Positions 24,331 to 32,854 are shown, counted from the stretch's first letter. The stretch: 33,135 nt of DNA from JAJFTV01 sp036825755 (GCA_036825755.1 DAISXR010000031.1:1-33135); one strand, 5' to 3'. Notes: generated by a model not told the origin, from the letters alone. Translations and numbers: made by a program.

Positions 24331-25077
24331 GTGAAACAAAATCCATTTGATCGAAACAGTGGTTTTCCCATCTACCGGCAGCTTGCCGAACATATCAAAA
24401 AACAAATCGCCAGTGGCGCTTACAAACCCGGTGATCTGCTCCCCAGCGAATCCGATTACATCCGCGAATACAATCTCAGCCGCACCACCGTTCGCCTGGC
24501 GTTTGGGCTGGTCACCAATGCAGGCCTGATCCGGCGCGAGCAGGGCAAAGGCACGGTGGTGGTTGAACAGGTTCGCAGTAAACTTCCCTCCCTGGTCAGC
24601 TTTACAGAAGAGGCTCACCGCATCGGGCGTACCCCCAGCATCGATTTTCTGGGCGCCCGTGAAGAGCCCGCTCCCTTTGAGGTCTGCCAGGCATTTCAGC
24701 TTCCCGAAGGTACCCCCCTGCTGAAGGTCATCCGCCTGCGAAAAGTGGACGGTGAACCGATTGGCCTGACCACCTCGTGGATGAACATCGTTCAATTCCC
24801 TGCACTGCGGCAGTTCGATTATGCCCGCCTGTCAATGTATGAGGGTTTCGAAAAGGCCATGCAGCTCAAGATTCAAAATGCGCGTGAGACTATCTACGCG
24901 GACCTGATCCGCGAAGACGAAACCGGTTATCTCAACGTGAAACACGGATCGCCGGTTCTGCGCATGATCCGTACCACTTACATTCAATCCGATCAGCAGG
25001 GTGGAACGCCCATTGAATATGTCGATTGTGTGTTCAACAGTGCTGCCTACTCTGTGGAAGTGGAACTGTATCGATAG
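24331..25077 (+). CDS. GntR/HutC-family regulator with UTRA domain
   Basis: The 248-residue protein starts at a GTG. The winged helix (about 14-80) shows IYRQLAEHIKKQIASGAYKP, LLPSESDYIREYNLSRTTVR and the wing RREQGKGTVVV, a textbook HutC-type pattern. A UTRA domain (about 95-245) includes PLLKVIRLRKVDGEPIGL and ends with IEYVDCVFNSAAYSVEVEL. UTRA domains bind sugars, amino acids or related metabolites. It heads the cluster of BtpA-family, ABC transporter and PfkB genes and is most likely its regulator. The effector may be the imported substrate or its phosphate. Confidence 0.92.
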   Translation: MKQNPFDRNSGFPIYRQLAEHIKKQIASGAYKPGDLLPSESDYIREYNLSRTTVRLAFGLVTNAGLIRREQGKGTVVVEQVRSKLPSLVSFTEEAHRIGRTPSIDFLGAREEPAPFEVCQAFQLPEGTPLLKVIRLRKVDGEPIGLTTSWMNIVQFPALRQFDYARLSMYEGFEKAMQLKIQNARETIYADLIREDETGYLNVKHGSPVLRMIRTTYIQSDQQGGTPIEYVDCVFNSAAYSVEVELYR

Positions 25078-25104
25078 ATCGGTCACCTAAAAATTCGTTA
25101 TTTT

Positions 25105-25136
25105 TCGTCGCGTCTGCCCAAGGGTCTGCGCGACGA
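25105..25136 (+). promoter_or_regulatory. GC-rich hairpin between the regulator and the first BtpA-family gene
   Basis: TCGTCGCG (25105-25112) pairs perfectly with CGCGACGA (25129-25136) around a 16-nt loop. No U run follows on the plus strand, so it is not a normal terminator. It ends 19 bp before the next ATG and could affect mRNA stability or initiation. Confidence 0.45.
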
Positions 25137-25155
25137 TCATTCTGAAAGGATCTTT

Positions 25156-25986
25156 ATGAGAATAGTAGACAAGTTTGCAGAGTTCGAAAGGATCTTTGGA
25201 ACCCGGAAACCGGTAATCGGTATGGTTCATTTAGCCCCGCTGCCGGGTTCCCCGCGTTATGAAGGCATGAGTATGCACGAAATCACCGATCAGGCCCTGA
25301 GTGATGCTCGTTTATTGGAGCAGGCCGGGGTAGACGGCGCCATTATTGAGAATTTTGGCGATGTGATGTTTTACAAGCGCGTTCCTCCTGAAACCATCGC
25401 AGCCATGACCTATGTTTCTGCGGCGATCGCCCGTGAGGTACCCAAACTCACACTGGGCCTGTGCGTGCTGCAATCGGATGCCATCGCTGGTCTGGCGATT
25501 GCCCATGTGATCGGCGCAAAATTCATCCGCGTACCCTACTATACCGAAACCTATGTGGTGGACGCCGGCTTGATGGACAGCATCGCCGCTGAAACACTGC
25601 GCTACCGCAAATTCCTCAACGCCGATGTGAAGATCTTTGCCGATGTGCATATCAAACACGGCTATCCCCTCTCACAGCGCCCCATCGGCCAGGCTGCCAA
25701 TGACCTGGAACACCGCGGGCTGGCGGATGCCATTCTGGTTACCGGTGTTGCCACCGGCGCAGAAACCAACAGCGTTGATGTGAAAGAAGTGAAAGAATCC
25801 GTTCATTACACACCTGTTCTGGTAGCCAGCGGAGCTGATGAAACAAATCTGCCCCATTACAAAGCGATCGCCGACGGCGTGATTCTGGGCACCCGCATCA
25901 AGTTTGACAACGATACGGAAAACCCCATCGATCCCAAAAAACTGGCTTCTTTCATGAAGGTTGCCCGCAGCGTGTGGCCCAAATAG
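25156..25986 (+). CDS. BtpA/SgcQ-family TIM-barrel protein, copy 1
   Basis: The 276-residue protein matches the BtpA/SgcQ family: KPVIGMVHLAPLPGSPRY near 19, VDGAIIENFGD, a GLCVL strand, GAKFIRVPYYTE, LRYRKFL, KIFADVHIKHGYPL near 160, VLVASGAD and DGVILGTRIK. The repeating beta/alpha pattern fits a TIM barrel. The family is named from a cyanobacterial photosystem I assembly factor, but most members are in heterotrophs next to sugar or nucleoside genes, and no reaction is established as far as I know. Here it opens the transport cluster, with AAGGATC before its ATG and the second copy 10 bp downstream. An enzymatic role in breaking down the imported compound is inferred from context. Confidence 0.9.
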   Translation: MRIVDKFAEFERIFGTRKPVIGMVHLAPLPGSPRYEGMSMHEITDQALSDARLLEQAGVDGAIIENFGDVMFYKRVPPETIAAMTYVSAAIAREVPKLTLGLCVLQSDAIAGLAIAHVIGAKFIRVPYYTETYVVDAGLMDSIAAETLRYRKFLNADVKIFADVHIKHGYPLSQRPIGQAANDLEHRGLADAILVTGVATGAETNSVDVKEVKESVHYTPVLVASGADETNLPHYKAIADGVILGTRIKFDNDTENPIDPKKLASFMKVARSVWPK

Positions 25987-25996
25987 GAGAAATAAA

Positions 25997-26833
25997 ATGA
26001 GCATGTACCCTGACGATACCCGTTTGCAGAACTTCCATGATCTGTTTGGCGTCAAAAAACCCATCATCGGAATGCTGCACCTGCCCCCGCTTCCCGGTTC
26101 ACCGGTATACAACGGCGAAGGACTCAAAGCGGTCATCGAACGCGCCCTGTATGATCTGAATGAATTGCAGGAAGGCGGCGTAAACGCTGTGGAAGTTGAA
26201 AACTTCTCCGATCCTACCTATTACCCCATGGAAGTTGGCCCGGAGCTTACCGCCGCGATGGCCGTGATCAGCGAGCACGTTATGCAGGCCGCTAAAGTAC
26301 CGGTGGGTATCTGCATTCTGGCCGACCCCAAGGCTTCATTGGGTGTGGCCCATGCGGTAGGCGCAAAATTTATGCGCGCCACCTTCTTCACCGAAGCGTC
26401 GGTAGATGTAAGCGGTCTGGTTCTGCCGAAACCCCACGAACTGCTGCGTTTCCGCAAATTCCTGGATCCCTCCATCAAAATCTTCACCGATGTGCATATC
26501 AAACACTCCGCTCCGCTGGTCAACCGCCCGTTGTGTGATTCGGCGCTGGATGCCAAATACTTCCTTTCGGATGCGATCATCATCAGCGGAACGCATACCG
26601 GCAAGGAAACCAAACTGGCGGATATTGAAGAAGCAAAACAGGCCGTGGAAGATTTTCCGGTGTTGGTGGGCAGCGGGTTCAGCAAAAATAATGCCGAAAA
26701 GATATTCAAATATGCCGACGGTGCCATCGTGGGAACCTCGTTGAAAAAAGACGGCGTCAGTTCCAATGTGGTGGACCGGAAACGGGTGCAGGAACTGATG
26801 GAAGTGGTCAAAGAAATTAGAGCACACCGCTAA
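25997..26833 (+). CDS. BtpA/SgcQ-family TIM-barrel protein, copy 2
   Basis: The 278-residue protein starts at the ATG at 25997 (MSMYPDDTRL) with a TAGGAGA site; an earlier frame start at 25961 lies inside the previous gene. It shares the family motifs with copy 1: KPIIGMLHLPPLPGSPVY, VENFSDPTYY, ICILAD, GAKFMRATFFTE, LRFRKFL, KIFTDVHIKHSAPL, VLVGSGF and DGAIVGTSLKK. The rest of the sequence differs widely, so the two are old paralogues rather than a recent duplication. Both keep the conserved Asp/His/Lys of DVHIKH, so both may be active, as successive enzymes or as partners in one complex. Confidence 0.9.
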   Translation: MSMYPDDTRLQNFHDLFGVKKPIIGMLHLPPLPGSPVYNGEGLKAVIERALYDLNELQEGGVNAVEVENFSDPTYYPMEVGPELTAAMAVISEHVMQAAKVPVGICILADPKASLGVAHAVGAKFMRATFFTEASVDVSGLVLPKPHELLRFRKFLDPSIKIFTDVHIKHSAPLVNRPLCDSALDAKYFLSDAIIISGTHTGKETKLADIEEAKQAVEDFPVLVGSGFSKNNAEKIFKYADGAIVGTSLKKDGVSSNVVDRKRVQELMEVVKEIRAHR

Positions 26834-26964
26834 TCAACATCAATCATCCTTTGACAGGTCTTTTCAGGAGGTGACAGGGGTCCATTCACAAGAGCAAGGC
26901 AAGTTGAGAGATTTCACCTGGTTGAATACTTTGTTCAATTTGTTTGCATCGATAAAGGAGTATT

Positions 26965-28047
26965 ATGTTCAAGAAAAGATTGTTCGTCACTGTATGCATC
27001 ATTGCGATCGTTGCGATGATGGCTGCCTGTTCACCGGCAGCTACCGAAGCTCCGGCTACCGAAGCCCCTGTTGTTGAAGAAGCAGCCGCAACCACGGCTC
27101 CTGCTGCAGCCATCAAAGTGGCTGTGGTGGCAGGTGGTGAAATTGGCGATATGGGTTTCATCGACTCAGCCAACGGCGGCCTGGAGCGCATGGTCAATGA
27201 ACTTGGCCTGGAAACCATGATCATCACCAACCATGATGACAACAATAACAACCTCGATATTCTCCTGTCTGCTGCTGAAGAAGCCGACCTGATCTTTGTG
27301 ATCCCCGGCTATTTCTTCGATGAACAGCTCAAAGAGGTCGTGCCCCAGTTCCCCGATAAAACCTTCGTGTATGTTGATGGTGCCAGCTCGATCGAAGGCA
27401 TGATGTCCGTTTCGTTCAAGCAGAACGAGGGCGCATTCCTGGCTGGCGCACTGGCTGCCCTTATGACCACCCAGACCGAAGCATTGGCCAATGCCGATGA
27501 CGCGACCGTGGTAGGCTTCATGGGCGGTGCGGATATGCCCGTGATCCATGACTACCAGGTTGGTTTTGACCAGGGTGCAAAATACGCCGTGGAAGGCATC
27601 ACGCTGGTTGACCAGTATGCCGGCACGCATTACGATGCCGCCATCGGCAAAGAAACTGCACTGGCCATGTATGGACAGGGCGCCGACATCATCTTCCAGG
27701 CTGCCGGCCCGACCGGTTTAGGTCTGTTCGAAGCTGCCAAAGAAGCTGAACGCTATGCCATCGGTGTGGATACCAACCAGAAGGGTCTCGCCCCGGAATG
27801 GGTACTGGCCTCCATGCGCAAGAACGTAGGCGATTCGATCTTCCAGTTCACCCAGGCCTTCATCGCCGGTGATCTTGAAGCCGGCGCCGCCCTTTCTTAC
27901 GGCCTGGCCGAGAATGGTGTAGGAATCGACTACGGCGATATGGATCCTGACCTGGTTCCCCAGGAGATCAAAGACAAAGTAGCTGAATATGCCCAAATGA
28001 TTATCGATGGTGAGATTGTCGTCGATACATACACCGCAGCAGAGTAA
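26965..28047 (+). CDS. BMP-family ABC transporter substrate-binding lipoprotein
   Basis: The 360-residue protein has a lipoprotein signal with the lipidated Cys at residue 22 (MMAAC) and an Ala/Thr/Glu tether to about residue 50. The binding domain is of the BMP/PnrA type: GDMGFIDSANGGLERM, IPGYFFDEQLKEVVPQFPDK, SFKQNEGAFLAGALAALM, GFMGGADMPVIHDYQVGF and IGVDTNQKGL. In PnrA, which binds purine nucleosides, an Asp in the GVD motif contacts the ribose. Its presence here points to a nucleoside-like ligand, although this family also binds other compounds. AAGGAG lies 5 nt before the ATG. A terminator-like hairpin follows the gene, which would make the binding protein more abundant than the membrane parts. 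Confidence 0.93.
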   Translation: MFKKRLFVTVCIIAIVAMMAACSPAATEAPATEAPVVEEAAATTAPAAAIKVAVVAGGEIGDMGFIDSANGGLERMVNELGLETMIITNHDDNNNNLDILLSAAEEADLIFVIPGYFFDEQLKEVVPQFPDKTFVYVDGASSIEGMMSVSFKQNEGAFLAGALAALMTTQTEALANADDATVVGFMGGADMPVIHDYQVGFDQGAKYAVEGITLVDQYAGTHYDAAIGKETALAMYGQGADIIFQAAGPTGLGLFEAAKEAERYAIGVDTNQKGLAPEWVLASMRKNVGDSIFQFTQAFIAGDLEAGAALSYGLAENGVGIDYGDMDPDLVPQEIKDKVAEYAQMIIDGEIVVDTYTAAE

Positions 28048-28061
28048 ACCTTAGTTTTTCA

Positions 28062-28096
28062 ACAGGGTGAGGGGGAAACCTCTCACCCTGTCTTTT
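28062..28096 (+). terminator. hairpin terminator/attenuator after the binding-protein gene
   Basis: ACAGGGTGAG (28062-28071) and CTCACCCTGT (28082-28091) form a perfect 10-bp stem, followed by CTTTTT. Inside an operon this is expected to stop part of the transcripts before the ATPase and permease genes. Confidence 0.88.
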
Positions 28097-28127
28097 TGAG
28101 CCGGTATGAGTTCGCGGAGAGACACAA

Positions 28128-29639
28128 GTGAAGTACGCAATTGAAACGCAGAAAATCACCAAGGTCTTCGGCAGCACCATCGCAAATGATCAAATCGACC
28201 TGGCTGTGATCGAGGGGCATATCCATGCTGTGCTGGGTGAAAACGGAGCAGGCAAAACCACCCTGATGCGCATCCTGTTTGGTGAAGAAGCCCCTACATC
28301 AGGCGAGATAAAAGTAAACGGCACACCGGTGGTCATTCACAATCCCGCTGAGGCGCTCAAGCTGTCCATCGGGTTTATCCACCAGAACTTTACGCTGGTC
28401 AATGAATTTACCATCGCTCAAAACTTTGCGCTGGGGATCGAACCGCGCAAAAATTTGTTCTTTTGCGACTATGAAACCGTCAACAAACGGGCGAAAGAAA
28501 TTTTGGCTCTGCTGGACATGCCGTTGGATCTGACGGTGCCGGTGGGTTCGCTGTCAGTAGAAGAGCGGCAAATTGTTGAAATTGGCAAGGCTTTGTATCG
28601 CGGGGCGCAAATTCTCATTCTCGATGAGCCGACCTCGGTGCTGACCCCGCAAAAGATTGAAAAATTGCTCAATATCCTGCGCAAACTGCGCCAGGAAGGC
28701 AAGACCATCATCATCATTACCCATAAACTGGAAGAAGCGCTGGCCATTTCGGATGAAATCAGCGTGCTGCGCAAGGGCGCCCTCAAAGCAACCCTGCCGC
28801 GGGCCGAGATGGACCGGGATAAATTGATTCGCCTGATGGTAGGCGATGAACCGCTGAATGTGATTGATAAAAAGAAACACACGTACGGAAACGCCATGCT
28901 GGAGGTGCTGGATTTATGTATCAGCAGCCGCGAGCGGCAAATCATCAAGCATGTCAGCTTTTCTGTCAACCGGGGCGAGATTTTTGGTCTCACCGGGGTG
29001 GGCGGCAACGGGCAGGCTGAAGTGGTAGAGGCACTGTCAGGGATGCGCCCGGTGACGAACGGGAAGATCGTTTTTGACGGACAGGATGTGACTCGCTGGG
29101 ATGTGCGTCAGCGCCGGTTGGCCGGTATGGCTTATGTGCCTGAAAACCGAATCACCCGCGGTACGGCTGTGGGATTATCCATTCTGGATAATGCGGTGAT
29201 GGGTCACCATTACCTGCCCGGGTTTCACCAGGGCATCGTGCTAAAGCAGAAAAAGATGCGCTCATTCGCTCAAGAAATCATTCACAAGTACGATGTGGTA
29301 GCCAGTTCGCTGGAGATCAACGCAGGCAGTCTTTCGGGCGGAAATCTGCAAAAACTGGTGATCGGGCGTGAGTTCTCAAAGGATACTCCCTTCATGATTG
29401 TGGCTTATCCCAGCCAGGGTATCGATATCCGCACCACCCGGTTTGTCCAATCTGAGTTGATACGCCGGCGCGATGAGGGCTGCGCCATCCTGTTGATTTC
29501 CGGTGATATGGATGAGATCTTCGGGCTGTGCGATCGGATTGGCGTGATGTATTCGGGTGAACTGGTTGCCATCACCCGCCCGGAAGAGATTGATCGGTTT
29601 GAACTGGGCAAATACATGGTTGGATCAAAGAGGATGTAA
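28128..29639 (+). CDS. ABC transporter ATP-binding protein with two nucleotide-binding domains
   Basis: The 503-residue protein starts at a GTG (28128) with a GGAGAG site. The first ATPase domain has Walker A GENGAGKTTL (37-46), an unusual signature LSVEERQIVEI near 142, and Walker B ILILDEPTSVL. The second has the degenerate Walker A GVGGNGQAEVVEAL, the signature LSGGNLQKLVIGREF and the altered Walker B IVAYPSQGID. This two-domain layout with a weak second site is usual for RbsA/BMP-type importers of sugars and nucleosides. The next permease starts 1 bp after its stop. Confidence 0.94.
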   Translation: MKYAIETQKITKVFGSTIANDQIDLAVIEGHIHAVLGENGAGKTTLMRILFGEEAPTSGEIKVNGTPVVIHNPAEALKLSIGFIHQNFTLVNEFTIAQNFALGIEPRKNLFFCDYETVNKRAKEILALLDMPLDLTVPVGSLSVEERQIVEIGKALYRGAQILILDEPTSVLTPQKIEKLLNILRKLRQEGKTIIIITHKLEEALAISDEISVLRKGALKATLPRAEMDRDKLIRLMVGDEPLNVIDKKKHTYGNAMLEVLDLCISSRERQIIKHVSFSVNRGEIFGLTGVGGNGQAEVVEALSGMRPVTNGKIVFDGQDVTRWDVRQRRLAGMAYVPENRITRGTAVGLSILDNAVMGHHYLPGFHQGIVLKQKKMRSFAQEIIHKYDVVASSLEINAGSLSGGNLQKLVIGREFSKDTPFMIVAYPSQGIDIRTTRFVQSELIRRRDEGCAILLISGDMDEIFGLCDRIGVMYSGELVAITRPEEIDRFELGKYMVGSKRM

Positions 29640-29640
29640 T

Positions 29641-30717
29641 ATGGACGAGAAAAAGAACATCCGCCGGGAGATCTTTCAACAGAGTTTTGGTTTTATTGCA
29701 GCCATTCTGGTGGCCATTTTGTTTGGTCTGGCCATTTTGTTGCTGGATGGATCGAACATCGCCGACATTTTCACGAGCGCCGTTTCCAGCACATTTTCAT
29801 CGACGTTCCGGTTTGCCAATATGATTTCACGGCTGGTGTTGATTGTGCTGGTGGCGTTGGCGGCTGCCATCCCGTTCAAAGCCGGTATCTGGAATATCGG
29901 TGGTGATGGGCAGCTTCTGGTAGGGGCGTTGTGTTCAGCCCTGGCCGGTGTCTACATCACCGGTTTGCCGCCGGTGCTGCATATTCTGCTGTGCGTATTG
30001 GCCGGTATGGCGGGCGGAGCGCTGTGGGCGCTGGTACCGGCCCTGCTGCGCCTGAAATACAACGCCAATGAGATTGTGACCACCATTATGATGAATTACC
30101 TGGCCACATTATTCACCAACTACATGGTCAACTACCCCTTTCGGGCTGCGGGTGCTTCCAACGCAGAAACCGAACTGATCCAGAAATCAGCATACCTCCA
30201 ACAGCTTGTTCCACTCTCCAATCTTAGTGTAGGGCTCTTTATCGCGGCAGCCGTTTTTCTGGTGATCTGGTTCCTGGATGCCAAAACCAGTTGGGGGTAC
30301 GAATGGAAGGTACTGGGCGCTAATGAAGAATTTGCCCGCTATGGCGGTGTGCGTGATCAACAAAAACGTTTGCTGGCCATGCTGATTGGCGGCGCACTGG
30401 CGGGGCTGGCGGGTACCATCCTGGTGCTGGGCGTGAACCACAAATTCCTCTCCGGTCTGGGCGGCGGGATTGGCTTTACCGGTGTGCTGATTGCCATCAT
30501 CGCCACCAACAGTCCCATCCTGATTCTGGTGGTATCGGCCATTTTTGCCTTCATCCAGAGCAGCATGATTGGCCTGGAAGCCAAACTGGGAATTGCCCCC
30601 GAGTTCAATGATATTCTGCAAAGTGTGATCATCCTGGTGGTCATTATCCGTTCACGCATCGGATCTACCCTTTCCAAACTGTTCACCCACAGGAAGAATT
30701 ATGGAAAATCTCGTTGA
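29641..30717 (+). CDS. ABC transporter permease 1 (BMP/ribose type)
   Basis: The 358-residue protein has about eight to ten hydrophobic helices, beginning with FGFIAAILVAILFGLAILLL. It carries the conserved KAGIWNIGGDGQLLVGAL segment and the cytoplasmic coupling loop around KVLGANEEFARYGGV, both typical of nucleoside-type BPD_transp_2 permeases. The ATG at 29641 lies 1 bp after the ATPase stop; an earlier in-frame ATG (29557) lies inside the ATPase gene and is rejected. It overlaps the second permease gene by 17 bp, showing translational coupling. It probably pairs with permease 2 as a heterodimer. Confidence 0.93.
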   Translation: MDEKKNIRREIFQQSFGFIAAILVAILFGLAILLLDGSNIADIFTSAVSSTFSSTFRFANMISRLVLIVLVALAAAIPFKAGIWNIGGDGQLLVGALCSALAGVYITGLPPVLHILLCVLAGMAGGALWALVPALLRLKYNANEIVTTIMMNYLATLFTNYMVNYPFRAAGASNAETELIQKSAYLQQLVPLSNLSVGLFIAAAVFLVIWFLDAKTSWGYEWKVLGANEEFARYGGVRDQQKRLLAMLIGGALAGLAGTILVLGVNHKFLSGLGGGIGFTGVLIAIIATNSPILILVVSAIFAFIQSSMIGLEAKLGIAPEFNDILQSVIILVVIIRSRIGSTLSKLFTHRKNYGKSR

Positions 30718-31758
30718 GTTTTTGCGCGCGTCAATCCGCCTTGCCACACCACTTCTGCTGGCAGCGTTAGGCGGCGCCTATATGCAGGTAGCCGGCGTGC
30801 CCAATGTAGGCATGGAAGGTATGATGCTGCTGGCAGCCCTGGTGGGTTATATCGCGAGCTTCACCACCGGAAGCTGGCTGATCGGGCTGGTNNNNNNNNN
30901 NNNNNNNNNNNNNNNNNNNNNNNNNNNNNNNNNNNNNNNNNNNNNNNNNNNNNNNNNNNNNNNNNNNNNNNNNNNNNNNNNNNNNNNNNNNCCCTGGTGG
31001 GTTATATCGCGAGCTTCACCACCGGAAGCTGGCTGATCGGGCTGGTGTGTGGTATCCTCGCATCCGTTCTGCTGAGCCTGTTTTATGCGTATTTTGTGCT
31101 CAAGCTCAAAGCTGATATCTTCGCAGTGGGAATCACCATCAACATCCTGATGAGCGGTGTGACCGCCTACATTATCCGACGCTATTATCATCAGGAGGCA
31201 GTGCTTTCCTCACAAGATATCGCGTTGCTGCCGGATGTGGGGCTCAAGTTTCTGCAAAAGTACCCCCTGCTGAATGGTCTCTTGAATGACTATTCCATAT
31301 TGATCCCTATCGGCTTTTTGCTGGTGCTGGTCACCTACCTGGTATTTTACAAAACGCCGTTCGGTTTCTGGCTCAGAGCCACCGGCTCCAACCCGCTGGC
31401 GGTCAGCGCCTCCGGCAAGAGCATCCAGGGGATGCAGCTCAGCTCATTTATCATCAGCGCCGTGTTCTGCGGTCTGGCGGGTGTGCATCTTTCGATGGGC
31501 TATCTGGGCATCTTCACCCTCACCATTGTGTCGGGACGCGGTTTCATTGCCCTGGCTATTGTACTGTTCGGCAGCGGGAACCCCATCACTGTGCTGATCG
31601 CCAGTCTCATTTTTGGCATGGCCAACGCCGCCAGCCTGCGCATCCCATCGGAGATCATCCCCTCGCAGATCCCGCAGATGTTGCCGTACATCTTAACCAT
31701 CATCGCCATCGCCCTGATGAGCCGGTATGCCAAATCGTTTACGCGTGCAGAACAATGA
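30701..31758 (+). CDS. ABC transporter permease 2, interrupted by an assembly gap
   Basis: The N-terminal part (MENLVEFLRASIRLATPLLL and on, 63 residues) ends at a 100-N gap. The rest continues after it in another frame, with LVGYIASFTTGSWLIGL present on both sides. Removing one 55-bp copy plus the gap (155 bp) puts both parts in the same frame and yields one 300-residue permease, a normal length for this family. The conserved GVPNVGMEGMMLLAAL motif and the LRATGSNPLAVSASG coupling loop identify a BPD_transp_2 permease, partner of permease 1. The frame break is therefore an artefact, not a pseudogene. Confidence 0.9.
30837..31046. repeat. identical 55-bp flanks around the N gap
   Basis: The sequence at 30837-30891 is identical to 30992-31046 (55 of 55 bases), and the unknown bases lie exactly between them. 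The length equals a common assembler k-mer, so this is most easily read as an unmerged contig overlap. Confidence 0.95.
30892..30991. other. assembly gap of exactly 100 N
   Basis: One hundred N residues, the conventional placeholder for a scaffold gap of unknown size. The flanking duplicate suggests the real gap length is negative (an overlap) and that no sequence is missing. Confidence 0.99.
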
Positions 31759-31771
31759 TATACCAGAGAAA

Positions 31772-32773
31772 ATGAACATGGAAACGAACAGGAATGTCAC
31801 GGTAGATGTAATGGGGATCGGCGATGCCATGGTGGATTTGCTCACCCATGCCGCTACGCTCCCTCCCCGCGGCGGAAACATCTGGAGTTCGGCAGTCAGT
31901 CTGAGCCCGGGCGGCACCACAGCCAATGTGGCTGCCAATGCTGCCACCCTGGGCATCCGCTCCGGGTTCATAGGCTGCGTGGGGGATGATCCATACGGGC
32001 AGTACACCATTCAGGAATTTCAAAAGGCCGGCGTGGATACCACCGGCGTGATTGTGAGACCCGGTGATTTCACCGGCATCGTACTGGCCATCATCGACGA
32101 TACCGGCGAACGCACCTTTATCGCCTGCGCCAGGGGAGCCTCGCACACCGACCTGCAAAAGACGGATATTGACCGGATCAAGCCTCTCCTTCCAGCCGTG
32201 ATCCATACCAGTGGTGTATGCCTTGTGGAAGAACCTTCCCGCTCAGCCCTGCTGTATGCCCTGGAGTTTGCGCATGATCGCGGACATCTCATTTATTACG
32301 ACCCCAACCTGCGTCTGGAGGGCGATTATTTTCCGCCGGAACTGCGCGCTGCTCAAATGAAAGCCATCGCCTGTTCGGATGTGGTTTTGATCGGCGACGA
32401 GGAAATGCGGCTGCTGTTCCCCCATATGAGCTTCTCAGAGGGTGTGGAGCATATGTTTGAAACCGGTGTACGGCTGGTGGTGCTCAAACAGGGTGAACAG
32501 GGAGCCTCGGTGTTCAGCGATGACTTTGACGAACACTGTCCGGCTTTCAAGGTACCCGTGCTCAGCACCGCCGGCGCCGGTGATTCTTTTGACGCCGGGT
32601 TTATCGCCGCCCGCTGTCGGGGCGCCGATCTGCACGATGCGCTGGTGTACGCCTGCGCAGTGGGTGCGCTCAAGGTCACCCGCCAGGGAGCGCGTGCTGT
32701 TCCGAATCACGCCGAAACGATGGCATTTCTGAAAGAACGCGATATTCACTTGCCCAGCTTATTGGGAGAATAA
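31772..32773 (+). CDS. PfkB-family carbohydrate/nucleoside kinase
   Basis: The 333-residue protein is a ribokinase-like sugar kinase. The N-terminal MGIGDAMVDLL strand and GGTTANVAANAATLG are the substrate-side motifs. STAGAGDSFDAGFI carries the catalytic base Asp271 and the anion hole. The family phosphorylates sugars, nucleosides or pseudouridine with ATP. It lies last in the cluster, 13 bp after permease 2, so it probably phosphorylates the imported compound or a product of the BtpA-family proteins. Start choice lies between ATGs at 31772 and 31778; an upstream start at 31727 is inside the permease gene. Its exact substrate cannot be set. Confidence 0.92.
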   Translation: MNMETNRNVTVDVMGIGDAMVDLLTHAATLPPRGGNIWSSAVSLSPGGTTANVAANAATLGIRSGFIGCVGDDPYGQYTIQEFQKAGVDTTGVIVRPGDFTGIVLAIIDDTGERTFIACARGASHTDLQKTDIDRIKPLLPAVIHTSGVCLVEEPSRSALLYALEFAHDRGHLIYYDPNLRLEGDYFPPELRAAQMKAIACSDVVLIGDEEMRLLFPHMSFSEGVEHMFETGVRLVVLKQGEQGASVFSDDFDEHCPAFKVPVLSTAGAGDSFDAGFIAARCRGADLHDALVYACAVGALKVTRQGARAVPNHAETMAFLKERDIHLPSLLGE

Positions 32774-32795
32774 ATCGGATTGGCTGAAATCAACT

Positions 32796-32845
32796 GGCCG
32801 GTGAAATCTCACACATGTATGAGATCTCACCGGCCGGCTGCTTTT
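32796..32845. terminator. shared hairpin terminator between pfkB-type and panB genes
   Basis: A 16-bp stem with one mismatch (32796-32811 with 32820-32835, 8-nt loop) lies between two convergent genes. On the plus strand CTTTTA follows, on the minus strand only a weak AT stretch, so it acts mainly on the plus transcript. Confidence 0.85.
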
Positions 32846-32854
32846 ATGATTAAT

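Noticed and set aside
25156..26833. A photosystem I assembly role for the BtpA-family proteins
   Set aside because: No photosynthesis genes are in the window, and the genes sit in a transport and kinase operon; the name is inherited from a cyanobacterial member.
30837..31046. A real tandem duplication or pseudogene in permease 2
   Set aside because: The copies are identical, end exactly at the 100-N gap, and have a typical assembler overlap length; removing the overlap restores the frame.
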